DNA of 12,250 nucleotides from Desulfobacteraceae bacterium (GTDB taxonomy: Bacteria > Desulfobacterota > DSM-4660 > Desulfatiglandales > Desulfatiglandaceae). The notes below the pieces were generated by a model, which was not told the DNA's origin, searched no databases, and saw nothing but the letters and a program-made list of their open reading frames with translations. Position 1 is the stretch's first letter; each line of letters starts with the position of its first letter. The stretch is taken from contig DAOWOF010000048.1 in assembly GCA_030642205.1 (NCBI GenBank), forward strand, positions 1 through 12,250, read 5' to 3'. Below are positions 7,409-12,250 of the stretch, one piece after another. Both the position numbers and the translations under genes were made by a program.

Positions 7409-7437
7409 TATTTAGATGTAATTGTTTCATTTGTCAA
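7409..7437 (-). promoter_or_regulatory. Predicted sigma-70 promoter of the mvhD-metVF-glutamate synthase operon
   Basis: On the minus strand a perfect TTGACA (7437-7432) is followed, after 17 bases, by TAAATA (7414-7409), a poor -10 element. The predicted start near 7402 would give a leader of about 315 bases containing the two ANTAR hairpins and the terminator. A closely similar CCTTGACA sits before the other ANTAR leader, which supports the -35 choice. Confidence 0.5.
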
Positions 7438-7457
7438 GGGAAAAATAATAATTATCA

Positions 7458-7475
7458 ACTAGTTAGTAAAACTAA
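7458..7475. promoter_or_regulatory. Clustered ACTA/TAGT half-sites upstream of the operon promoter
   Basis: The stretch contains the palindrome ACTAGT (7458-7463) abutting TTAGT-AAA-ACTAA (7463-7475). The 14-mer TAGTAAAACTAATA (7464-7477) recurs exactly at 11006-11019 near the other ANTAR-controlled promoter. It lies about 20-35 bases upstream of the -35, between the operon and the divergent XRE-cupin gene. A transcription-factor operator is plausible; the protein is not known. Confidence 0.4.
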
Positions 7476-7686
7476 TAGATTTGCATTTGTTTTAATCACA
7501 GCTTAATATACTTCTTGTTCTTTTAATCTTCTTTTCCTGATCTTGACACAGGATGGAAATTTACTTGACCTATGCCGGTATCAGGATGTTAGTGTTTAGG
7601 GACAAGGTAGTTAATATCAGAAAAATGATCCGCTCAGATGCGATAATAAGCTCAATATATAACCATAAAAGTATATCAAGGAATTA
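7476..7686. other. Rest of the divergent intergenic region
   Basis: This AT-rich stretch upstream of the plus-strand regulator must hold that gene's promoter, but I could not settle on one. TTGACA occurs at 7543-7548 and TTGACC at 7565-7570 without a convincing -10 at the right distance. AAGGA (7678-7682) lies 4 bases before the ATG and is the likely ribosome binding site. Confidence 0.4.
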
Positions 7687-8991
7687 ATGATTTTGGATAA
7701 AAACAAAATCTCTTCAGGGATAAGCAGGCTTGATCACCTGCTTGGCGGCGGGATTTTTATTGGGGATAATGTTGTCTGGTATGATGAGGTGGGCAGTCTG
7801 GCTCTTGTCTTTTATCTGAATTTTATCAAGGCATCGGAAGCAGAGCAGAGGCCGATTATTTATCTTAGCTTTGACCGCTCCATAATTAGTCTTTTGGAAC
7901 AATTGGGATCCCTGGCAGCAAATCCACTATTGACCATTCTGGATTGTTTTACCTATGGCAAAGGAGAAGGCGCTGAAATTTTTCTCGAGTTCTATGAGGA
8001 GAAAAAATCAGAATGGCCATGCCAGATTATCATGGTGGATGAACCTCGCAATGCGGATCATGTGACAGGCGCCTTTTACGGGCTGCACAAGACAATGCAA
8101 GGAGATGTCAGGTTTATTTTTGACAGTCTTACAGGTATGCAGGCGCTCTGGGGAGGCGAAGAGGAGATTATCAAATTCTATTCTCACTCCTGTCCACGGT
8201 TGTATCAGTTGAATACCATTGCTTACTGGATTGTAGAAAAAGAGGCACATTCTCAACGTTTTAAGGCACATATTAATAAAATAGCCCAAGTCGCCATTGA
8301 CCTCTCTTTAAAAAGGGGCAAGACTTCCCTGTCAGTCATAAAAGCCGAAAAGCGCGATCTTGGCATACTGAATAAACCATATTTCTATTGGAATAATGGC
8401 CTTGATATTGGATTTGATTCTGAAAAAGGTATAACGAGCAGAGTCGACCTGGGGACGCGTTTAAAGGAACTTCGTACCAAAAGAGGCTTTTCCCAAACCG
8501 AACTGGCAAGACTTATCGGTGTAACCCCCAGTAATATTTCACAGGTAGAAAGCAACCAGATCTACCCATCTGTGCCCGCCCTTATAAAAATTGCGGAAAT
8601 CCTTTCGGTTAAGGTGAGTTCATTTTTTAATGAAGTAGAGGGTCTTTCCAGGCAAGTTGTTTTCCCCGCCTCAGCAGCACTTGATGTACCGTTTCCCGGA
8701 CTTCCAAAAGGAAGTATTCAGGGACAACGTATGATCCCTGTTGACCTTGATTCAAAGGCAGAACCGTACCTGATTGAAATACCGCCAAAGAAAAATCTCC
8801 CCGCCCATTTCTTTATTCATAAAGGCGAGGAGATCGGATATGTTCTATCAGGAAACTTGCAAATAAAATTGGGAAAAGAAAAGTATTCAGTTCAAAAGGG
8901 CGATATAATTTATCTGATGTCCGAGATGCCCTCTCAGTGGAATAATCCAGGACCGAATGTCGCCAGGTTGCTCTGGTTGAAGATTAAGTAG
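7687..8991 (+). CDS. KaiC-like domain fused to XRE helix-turn-helix and cupin: candidate regulator
   Basis: The 434-residue protein has three parts. Residues 7-240 resemble a RecA/KaiC-like domain: ISSGISRLDHLLGGGIFIGD (8-27) is the classic KaiC opening, IYLSFD (58-63) and RFIFDSLTG (142-150, Walker B-like) follow. The position of the P-loop reads YDEVGSLA (32-39), with no GKT/S, so ordinary ATP binding is doubtful. Residues 255-314 are a clear XRE helix-turn-helix (LGTRLKELR...FSQTELARLIGVTPSNISQVES). Residues 360-432 form a cupin fold (HFFIHKGEEIGYVLSGN...GDIIYL), a common ligand-sensing domain in XRE regulators. It is divergent from the mvhD-metVF-glutamate synthase operon and convergent with the second glutamate synthase gene, so it may control either or both. 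Domain calls are firm for XRE and cupin, good for KaiC-like; the role is inferred. Confidence 0.82.
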   Translation: MILDKNKISSGISRLDHLLGGGIFIGDNVVWYDEVGSLALVFYLNFIKASEAEQRPIIYLSFDRSIISLLEQLGSLAANPLLTILDCFTYGKGEGAEIFLEFYEEKKSEWPCQIIMVDEPRNADHVTGAFYGLHKTMQGDVRFIFDSLTGMQALWGGEEEIIKFYSHSCPRLYQLNTIAYWIVEKEAHSQRFKAHINKIAQVAIDLSLKRGKTSLSVIKAEKRDLGILNKPYFYWNNGLDIGFDSEKGITSRVDLGTRLKELRTKRGFSQTELARLIGVTPSNISQVESNQIYPSVPALIKIAEILSVKVSSFFNEVEGLSRQVVFPASAALDVPFPGLPKGSIQGQRMIPVDLDSKAEPYLIEIPPKKNLPAHFFIHKGEEIGYVLSGNLQIKLGKEKYSVQKGDIIYLMSEMPSQWNNPGPNVARLLWLKIK

Positions 8992-9070
8992 TTGTATCCC
9001 TGTGGTTAAAATTTTAGCTTTCTTTGATCCTGGAATTTTTTTTTTGGTTTTTATTCAGGCACTAAGGAGT

Positions 9071-9107
9071 AAAAAGAGGCCTTTCTGTGAAATTTCATCG
9101 TAAGGCC
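9071..9107 (-). terminator. Intrinsic terminator downstream of the stand-alone glutamate synthase gene
   Basis: On the minus strand GGCCUU (9107-9102) pairs with AAGGCC (9083-9078), with an inner GAAA/UUUC pairing possible, followed by UCUUUUU (9077-9071). It lies about 75 bases past the stop codon at 9181-9183 and would also keep this transcript from running into the convergent regulator gene. No clear hairpin was found for the plus-strand gene, only a T-rich tail near 9037-9047. Confidence 0.65.
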
Positions 9108-9128
9108 ATAGGCCGGATAAACCGGAGT

Positions 9129-9171
9129 ACTCAATTACGAATTGCTGGCATTTAAGATGTTTTAATTGAGT
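9129..9171. repeat. 9-bp inverted repeat between the convergent genes
   Basis: ACTCAATTA (9129-9137) and TAATTGAGT (9163-9171) are exact reverse complements with a 25-base spacer, immediately after the minus-strand stop codon. There is no adjacent U-run. It may protect the mRNA 3' end or assist termination; the evidence is structural only. Confidence 0.4.
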
Positions 9172-9180
9172 GTCTGATTC

Positions 9181-10833
9181 TTATGAATTGAGTATCTTTT
9201 TTGCGCTTTCATCGTTAACATCGGAAACATGTAAAATACCTGTTTCTTTTGCGGTCTCCCTGTTAGCAGAAAAGATATCTCCGCGCGTAAGCTGGCCCAT
9301 GGAAAATTTTCTTGCCCCTGCCATTAATTGCTGCATACCGCATGCGAGTTTGTCAGCCAATGTATAGAAGGCAATGGCGCCGTATGGGATATTTTTCATC
9401 TCTTCTTTGCCTATTTTATCCTCCAGATCAAAGTATGAAGCAAAGATCTCTTTTGCGCTATTTCCGACTCTCTGCACTGTTTTGGGTAGTTCAGCCCAAT
9501 GTCCGTTAACCGCTGCCTTTTTATCAGGATTGAGCGCGCCTTCAATGTTTGAACCCACAAAGCCAGGAATCATAATTGCTCTTCCCATACAAATAAGCTT
9601 TGTAAAAGGCGCGCCCAGAGCGATTGCCTTAAAAATATGGTCTTCAAGAGCAAAACCTCCGGCAAAGGACATATCTACAACATTCTGTCCTTTTGCAGCC
9701 AGTATGCTGGCGTATTCGTATGCTTTTGAATGAAGGTTAATTGACGGTACTCCCCAGCTCTGCATCATATTCCAGGGGCTCATCCCCGTGCCGCCGCCAG
9801 ACCCGTCGATAGTAAGCAGGTCAAGCTTTGCCTCTGTCGCGAATTTAATAGACATGGCAAGCTCTTCCATTCCATATGATCCGGTCTTTAATGAAACCCT
9901 GTCAAAACCAAGGCTGCGGAGATATGCAACTGAACTCATGAATTCGTCATGAACCTGCTCCACTGTGTCCAGATTAGTGTTGCCCAGGCGACTGTGGCGG
10001 GCAAAGGATTTAATGGATCCGTTTTCAAATGCCCTCTGTACCTCTGGCAGAGTTGGGTCAGGATCAACCACATAGCCACGTTTTTTAAGAAAAATGGCAT
10101 AGTCAAGGCTCCTTACCTGGATTTCACCGCCAATATTCTTGGCGCCCTGCCCCCATTTTAATTCTATAATGCATTTGTTGCCATATTTCTCAGCAACAAA
10201 TTCCGCAACGCCATTGCGAGTATCTTCAACATTAAGCTGGACAATTATTGCACCATAGCCATCGTAGTAACGGAGATAGCCGTCTATACGTCTCTCCAGC
10301 TCAGGAGCGCTCTTGATTTTGCCTTTTTTGGTTTTGTCGGGCGATATTTCAGATTCACGATCGACTCCAACTACGTTTTCCCCAATAACAACAGGAATTC
10401 CAACAAGTGCGCCGCCAATAGCAAAGGAATCCCAATATTTTGCGGCGATAAATGTAGAGCCAAGGGCCCCGGTCATAAGTGGCATACGGACTTTGGTTTT
10501 TATTTTATGTCCAAATTCAGTCTCAAGACCTACATTGGGAAAGATACAATCATCAGGATTATTGCTTAAACCCTCGTTCAGACCGTTAGCGCCATAAGCG
10601 TATCCCTGAATCCTGAGAGAGTTATAGGATACCCCTACATGCGTTGTATTATCAGCGCCTGCTGTTGAGATGCCAAAGCTTCTGGGATATAATAGTTTGC
10701 GGCCAACAAGGCTGGACAGCCAGGTCTCACATTTGCCCTGGCAATCTGCCCTGCAAAGTGTGCAAAGGCTACTCTCGGTCGGATTTCCTCTGTTGGTGGT
10801 TCCAAGCACATCATTGTTTTTTGAAAATCGCAT
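9181..10833 (-). CDS. Stand-alone FMN-binding glutamate synthase family protein
   Basis: This 550-residue protein carries the glutamate synthase FMN barrel: ELKWGQGAKNIGGEIQ (224-239), TIDGSGGGTGMSP (341-353) and SFAGGFALEDHIFKAIALGA (389-408). Its N-terminus has a compact cysteine set C24/C27/C31/C35 (CTLCRADCQGKC), likely a metal or FeS site. The C-terminal 3Fe-4S motif typical of true glutamate synthases (CxxCxxC) is absent, leaving a lone C498. No amidotransferase gene adjoins it, so it is probably not a glutamine-dependent enzyme by itself; it may borrow ammonia, use another donor, or catalyse a related reaction. The start has a perfect AAGGAG (10841-10846) 7 bases upstream. An ANTAR-type leader precedes it, so expression is probably set by antitermination. 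It is a single-gene unit ending in a terminator near 9071-9107. Confidence 0.85.
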   Translation of the reverse strand: MRFSKNNDVLGTTNRGNPTESSLCTLCRADCQGKCETWLSSLVGRKLLYPRSFGISTAGADNTTHVGVSYNSLRIQGYAYGANGLNEGLSNNPDDCIFPNVGLETEFGHKIKTKVRMPLMTGALGSTFIAAKYWDSFAIGGALVGIPVVIGENVVGVDRESEISPDKTKKGKIKSAPELERRIDGYLRYYDGYGAIIVQLNVEDTRNGVAEFVAEKYGNKCIIELKWGQGAKNIGGEIQVRSLDYAIFLKKRGYVVDPDPTLPEVQRAFENGSIKSFARHSRLGNTNLDTVEQVHDEFMSSVAYLRSLGFDRVSLKTGSYGMEELAMSIKFATEAKLDLLTIDGSGGGTGMSPWNMMQSWGVPSINLHSKAYEYASILAAKGQNVVDMSFAGGFALEDHIFKAIALGAPFTKLICMGRAIMIPGFVGSNIEGALNPDKKAAVNGHWAELPKTVQRVGNSAKEIFASYFDLEDKIGKEEMKNIPYGAIAFYTLADKLACGMQQLMAGARKFSMGQLTRGDIFSANRETAKETGILHVSDVNDESAKKILNS

Positions 10834-10922
10834 TTAAATTCTCCTTAAATTAATATAATGCTGGCTCGCAGGAGTCAGGGCCGGAAATATATCCCAGGCT
10901 CCTGTAAGCAGTTATAAAACAC

Positions 10923-10958
10923 AAAAAAAGCGTCCTCCCTAAACCAGGGAAAAGACGC
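10923..10958 (-). terminator. Leader (attenuator) terminator of the stand-alone glutamate synthase gene
   Basis: In the minus-strand RNA GCGUC (10958-10954) pairs with GACGC (10934-10930), with an inner stem CCCU/AGGG around a 5-base loop, followed directly by UUUUUUU (10929-10923). It lies 90 bases before the start codon, so it would block expression unless an alternative fold forms. Its 5' arm GCGUC is also the loop end and 3' arm of the second ANTAR hairpin. Confidence 0.85.
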
Positions 10959-11001
10959 CTTTGTCTTTGCTTTTTTTAAAAAATCACGCGCCATTGCGTA
11001 A
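10951..11001 (-). promoter_or_regulatory. ANTAR target: tandem hexaloop hairpins in the glutamate synthase leader
   Basis: The minus-strand RNA forms UUACGC-AAUGGC-GCGUGA (11001-10984; 6 bp with one G-U) and, after a 15-base linker, AAAGAC-AAAGGC-GUCUUU (10968-10951; 6 perfect bp). Both loops have six bases with A1 and G4, exactly the dual-hairpin signature known for ANTAR antiterminators. The second hairpin consumes the 5' arm of the terminator at 10923-10958, so binding of an ANTAR protein should allow read-through into the gene at 10833. A GAF-ANTAR gene begins the next unit upstream, at 11291-12004. This is one of the clearest structures in the window. Confidence 0.87.
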
Positions 11002-11005
11002 TTTA

Positions 11006-11038
11006 TAGTAAAACTAATAAAATTTAATTAATATTAGT
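11006..11038. promoter_or_regulatory. ACTA/TAGT half-site cluster over the glutamate synthase promoter
   Basis: TAGT-AAA-ACTA (11006-11016) is followed by ACTAATA (11013-11019) and TATTAGT (11032-11038), which are perfect 7-bp inverted arms around 12 bases. The 14-mer TAGTAAAACTAATA (11006-11019) repeats exactly at 7464-7477. Here the half-sites cover the -10/start region, a typical repressor position. The binding protein is unknown. Confidence 0.42.
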
Positions 11039-11053
11039 ATATGTAATTGTCAA
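11025..11053 (-). promoter_or_regulatory. Predicted promoter of the ANTAR-controlled glutamate synthase gene
   Basis: On the minus strand CCTTGACA ends at a perfect -35 TTGACA (11053-11048). At 17 bases the -10 would be TAATTA (11030-11025), which is poor. The predicted start near 11018 puts the first ANTAR hairpin about 17 bases into the RNA, matching the expected architecture. The stretch from 10834 to 11290 (457 bp) holds this promoter, the two hairpins, the terminator, and a loose inverted repeat near 11.2 kb; I see no gene in it. Confidence 0.45.
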
Positions 11054-11170
11054 GGTATTTTGTTGAAAATTTCGGATTAAAATACTTTGGCCGCTGCATT
11101 ATTCAATAAAAAATCATAAACTGATTACCGTGAACTGTTAGAAAAAAATGTACTCCGTTCAAACGGGATA

Positions 11171-11202
11171 CCAAAATTGATGAACTCATAAAGAGATTTT
11201 GG
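11171..11202. repeat. Inverted repeat downstream of the GAF-ANTAR gene
   Basis: CCAAAAT (11171-11177) and ATTTTGG (11196-11202) are exact arms around an 18-base spacer, about 90 bases past the stop codon. There is no following U-run on the minus strand, though a T7 run occurs further on near 11145. It could be a weak terminator for the regulator gene. Confidence 0.25.
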
Positions 11203-11290
11203 GCATGGGGTTGGTACGAAAATCAGGTATGTTTTTTGAAGGAAACGTTGAACAAATACAGGCAGGATTATGTTTGAAAAATATAAGAAT

Positions 11291-12004
11291 CTATTTAAGT
11301 TCTTCTGAAAGCAGGACTGCTTCAGCTATGTGGCTCATGGATTTACGTGTGTTCATGCTCCTTTTTTGGATCCAGCGATAAGCCTCATCCCCATTCATGT
11401 TTTGCCGACGCATAAGAATTTCTTTAGCCCGTTCCACCAGTTTACGCGTCTCAAGCTCTTCCTGGATTACTCTGGTTTTTACCATTAGCTCAGTGTTTAG
11501 TATCGCCAAAGCCGCCTGGTTGGCTACGGTCGTAATCAGGTTAATTTCTGTTTCTAAAAATTTATGAGGTTTGGAAGTGAAACAGTTAAGGACTCCAATG
11601 ACTTTTCCATCTTTTACATGCAGCGGAACACTAAGCATTGATACAAGCCCAAGCTTTTGAGCCATATCTTTCTCTTTGAACAGGGGCTCATTCAAAACAT
11701 CATTGACGGTGAGCGGTTGATTTTTGGTTGCCACAAAGCCTACCACACCTTCATCCATATTTAATGAACGGTCTTTTACGTAATCAGGATCAATGGCTTG
11801 AGTTGCCTTTAGTCTGATTTTTTGCGATTTTTGACTTTCGTCTATCAGCCACAGAGAACAAATTTCAACACCAGTTACCTTGGCAGTAACCATTACTATC
11901 AGTTTCAGGATATCTTCCAGATACAGATCTGAGGTAATTGCGTGACTGATCTCCATGAGGCCTTTTATGTACTTGTCATAAGTTTTCGACATTATACGTT
12001 CCAT
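11291..12004 (-). CDS. GAF-ANTAR transcription antiterminator
   Basis: This 237-residue protein has an N-terminal GAF sensor domain (about 15-170; GVEICSLWLIDE, GVVGFVATKNQPL, SMLSVPLHVKDGKVIGVL). A helical linker (about 165-195) leads into a C-terminal ANTAR domain (about 178-235): ETRKLVERAKEILMRRQNM, then DEAYRWIQKRSM and SMSHIAEAVLL. ANTAR domains bind paired hexaloop RNA hairpins and prevent formation of an overlapping terminator. Two such leaders lie in this window, one directly downstream, so this protein is the obvious candidate regulator of both glutamate-synthase units. The GAF ligand (small molecule, redox or nitrogen signal) cannot be read from the sequence. There is no receiver domain or phosphorylation site. 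The start may be at 12004 or the in-frame ATG at 11992 (M5, preceded by GGAA); the Shine-Dalgarno is weak for both. Confidence 0.92.
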   Translation of the reverse strand: MERIMSKTYDKYIKGLMEISHAITSDLYLEDILKLIVMVTAKVTGVEICSLWLIDESQKSQKIRLKATQAIDPDYVKDRSLNMDEGVVGFVATKNQPLTVNDVLNEPLFKEKDMAQKLGLVSMLSVPLHVKDGKVIGVLNCFTSKPHKFLETEINLITTVANQAALAILNTELMVKTRVIQEELETRKLVERAKEILMRRQNMNGDEAYRWIQKRSMNTRKSMSHIAEAVLLSEELK

Positions 12005-12083
12005 AATATAATTCCAGCCAGAAGAACAAGCTTTTTAAATAAATGTATTTTTTAGTGCCAAGTCTGTATCTTTTTTTAAAAAA

Positions 12084-12112
12084 AAACTACCATTTCAAGA
12101 TATTTTTGTCAA
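12084..12112 (-). promoter_or_regulatory. Predicted promoter of the GAF-ANTAR gene
   Basis: On the minus strand a perfect TTGACA (12112-12107) is followed after 17 bases by TAGTTT (12089-12084), a weak -10. The predicted leader of about 70 bases has no hexaloop hairpins and no terminator, so the regulator does not appear to control itself by antitermination. Confidence 0.4.
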
Positions 12113-12117
12113 ATATC
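12099..12117. repeat. Inverted repeat overlapping the -35 of the GAF-ANTAR gene
   Basis: GATATTT (12099-12105) and AAATATC (12111-12117) are perfect 7-bp arms with a 5-base spacer, covering the predicted -35 element. This is a natural operator position, but AT-rich sequence makes chance palindromes common. Confidence 0.35.
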
Positions 12118-12130
12118 CAGGCCTGACCCC
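12107..12130. repeat. Possible REP-type/transposase-associated repeat end
   Basis: The stretch TGTCAAATATCCAGG followed by CCTGACCCC resembles repeats of the form TGTCAAG...CCTGACCCC that I recall at the flanks of REP-associated tyrosine transposases. Only one copy is present and no transposase is seen, so this is a weak call from memory. If true, the regulator's -35 sits inside the repeat. Confidence 0.2.
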
Positions 12131-12200
12131 TTTATTCTTTTGCAAGGCATATCAAATAAGATGAATAATTAAATCAAATATGATATGTATTTTTCGTATT

Positions 12201-12216
12201 ATATCTCAAGAGATAT
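12201..12216. repeat. 7-bp inverted repeat near the right edge
   Basis: ATATCTC (12201-12207) and GAGATAT (12210-12216) are perfect arms with a 2-base centre, about 90 bp upstream of the predicted GAF-ANTAR promoter. It may be an operator or part of a neighbouring unit outside the window. I see no gene between 12005 and 12250. Confidence 0.35.
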
Positions 12217-12250
12217 GGATAATAGCAAAATACCCTAAAAAGCAACAATC

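Noticed and set aside
7344..7437. Sigma-54 promoter for the operon
   Set aside because: TTGCA-like -12 elements occur, but no GG lies at the required distance for a -24 element on the minus strand.
9037..9047. T-run as terminator for the plus-strand regulator
   Set aside because: No stable hairpin could be found immediately before it, so it is noted only as a T-rich tail.
9374..9733. Plus-strand open frame of 119 codons
   Set aside because: Antisense to the FMN glutamate synthase gene; no supporting signals.
10923..11001. Glutamine riboswitch or other metabolite riboswitch in the leader
   Set aside because: The conserved glutamine-riboswitch core was not found, while paired A1/G4 hexaloops plus an overlapping terminator are explained by an ANTAR target.
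11199..11381. Plus-strand open frame of 60 codons crossing into the GAF-ANTAR gene
   Set aside because: Its second half is antisense to the ANTAR domain and it lacks a plausible ribosome binding site.
12030..12058. TGGCAC as a sigma-54 -24 element for the GAF-ANTAR gene
   Set aside because: The matching -12 GC dinucleotide is missing at the fixed spacing.

Overview
The window looks like part of the chromosome of an anaerobic, sulfate- or metal-reducer-like bacterium, most probably Desulfobacterota. This is inferred from gene content: ferredoxin-type split glutamate synthases, a MetV/MetF pair, an MvhD-like protein and ANTAR control. Intergenic DNA is very AT-rich. There are no RNA genes, CRISPR arrays or intact insertion sequences.

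Layout. From about 7400 down to 1, one minus-strand operon encodes, in transcription order, an MvhD-like small iron-sulfur protein, MetV, MetF (overlapping MetV by ATGA), a degenerate glutamate-synthase-like iron-sulfur protein, an intact ferredoxin/FMN glutamate synthase catalytic subunit, and a class II glutamine amidotransferase that runs off the left edge. A divergent plus-strand gene (7687-8991) encodes a KaiC-like domain with a broken P-loop fused to an XRE helix-turn-helix and a cupin. Converging on it is a second, stand-alone FMN glutamate-synthase-family gene (9181-10833, minus). Upstream of that, on the same strand, lies a GAF-ANTAR RNA-binding antiterminator gene (11291-12004).

Main discovery. 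Both minus-strand metabolic units begin with the same kind of untranslated leader. Each has a TTGACA promoter, then two small hairpins with six-base loops carrying A at position 1 and G at position 4 (AAUGAU then AAAGGC in the 7.3-kb leader; AAUGGC then AAAGGC in the 11.0-kb leader). An intrinsic terminator follows, and its 5' arm is part of the second hairpin. This is the known signature of an ANTAR target, and an ANTAR protein is encoded next to the second leader. The window therefore appears to hold a complete local circuit: GAF-ANTAR sensor, two antitermination leaders, and two glutamate-synthase-type units, one of which also carries the methylenetetrahydrofolate reductase module. ACTA/TAGT half-sites shared by both promoters suggest a second, DNA-level layer, for which the KaiC-XRE-cupin protein is a candidate.

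How the genes may work together (inference). The amidotransferase would release ammonia from glutamine, and the FMN/FeS subunit would make glutamate from 2-oxoglutarate. The degenerate paralogue and the MvhD-like protein could carry electrons, since no GltD-type NADPH subunit is present. Why MetVF shares the operon is unclear; coupling one-carbon/amino-acid synthesis to nitrogen status, or sharing an electron-transfer complex, are both possible.
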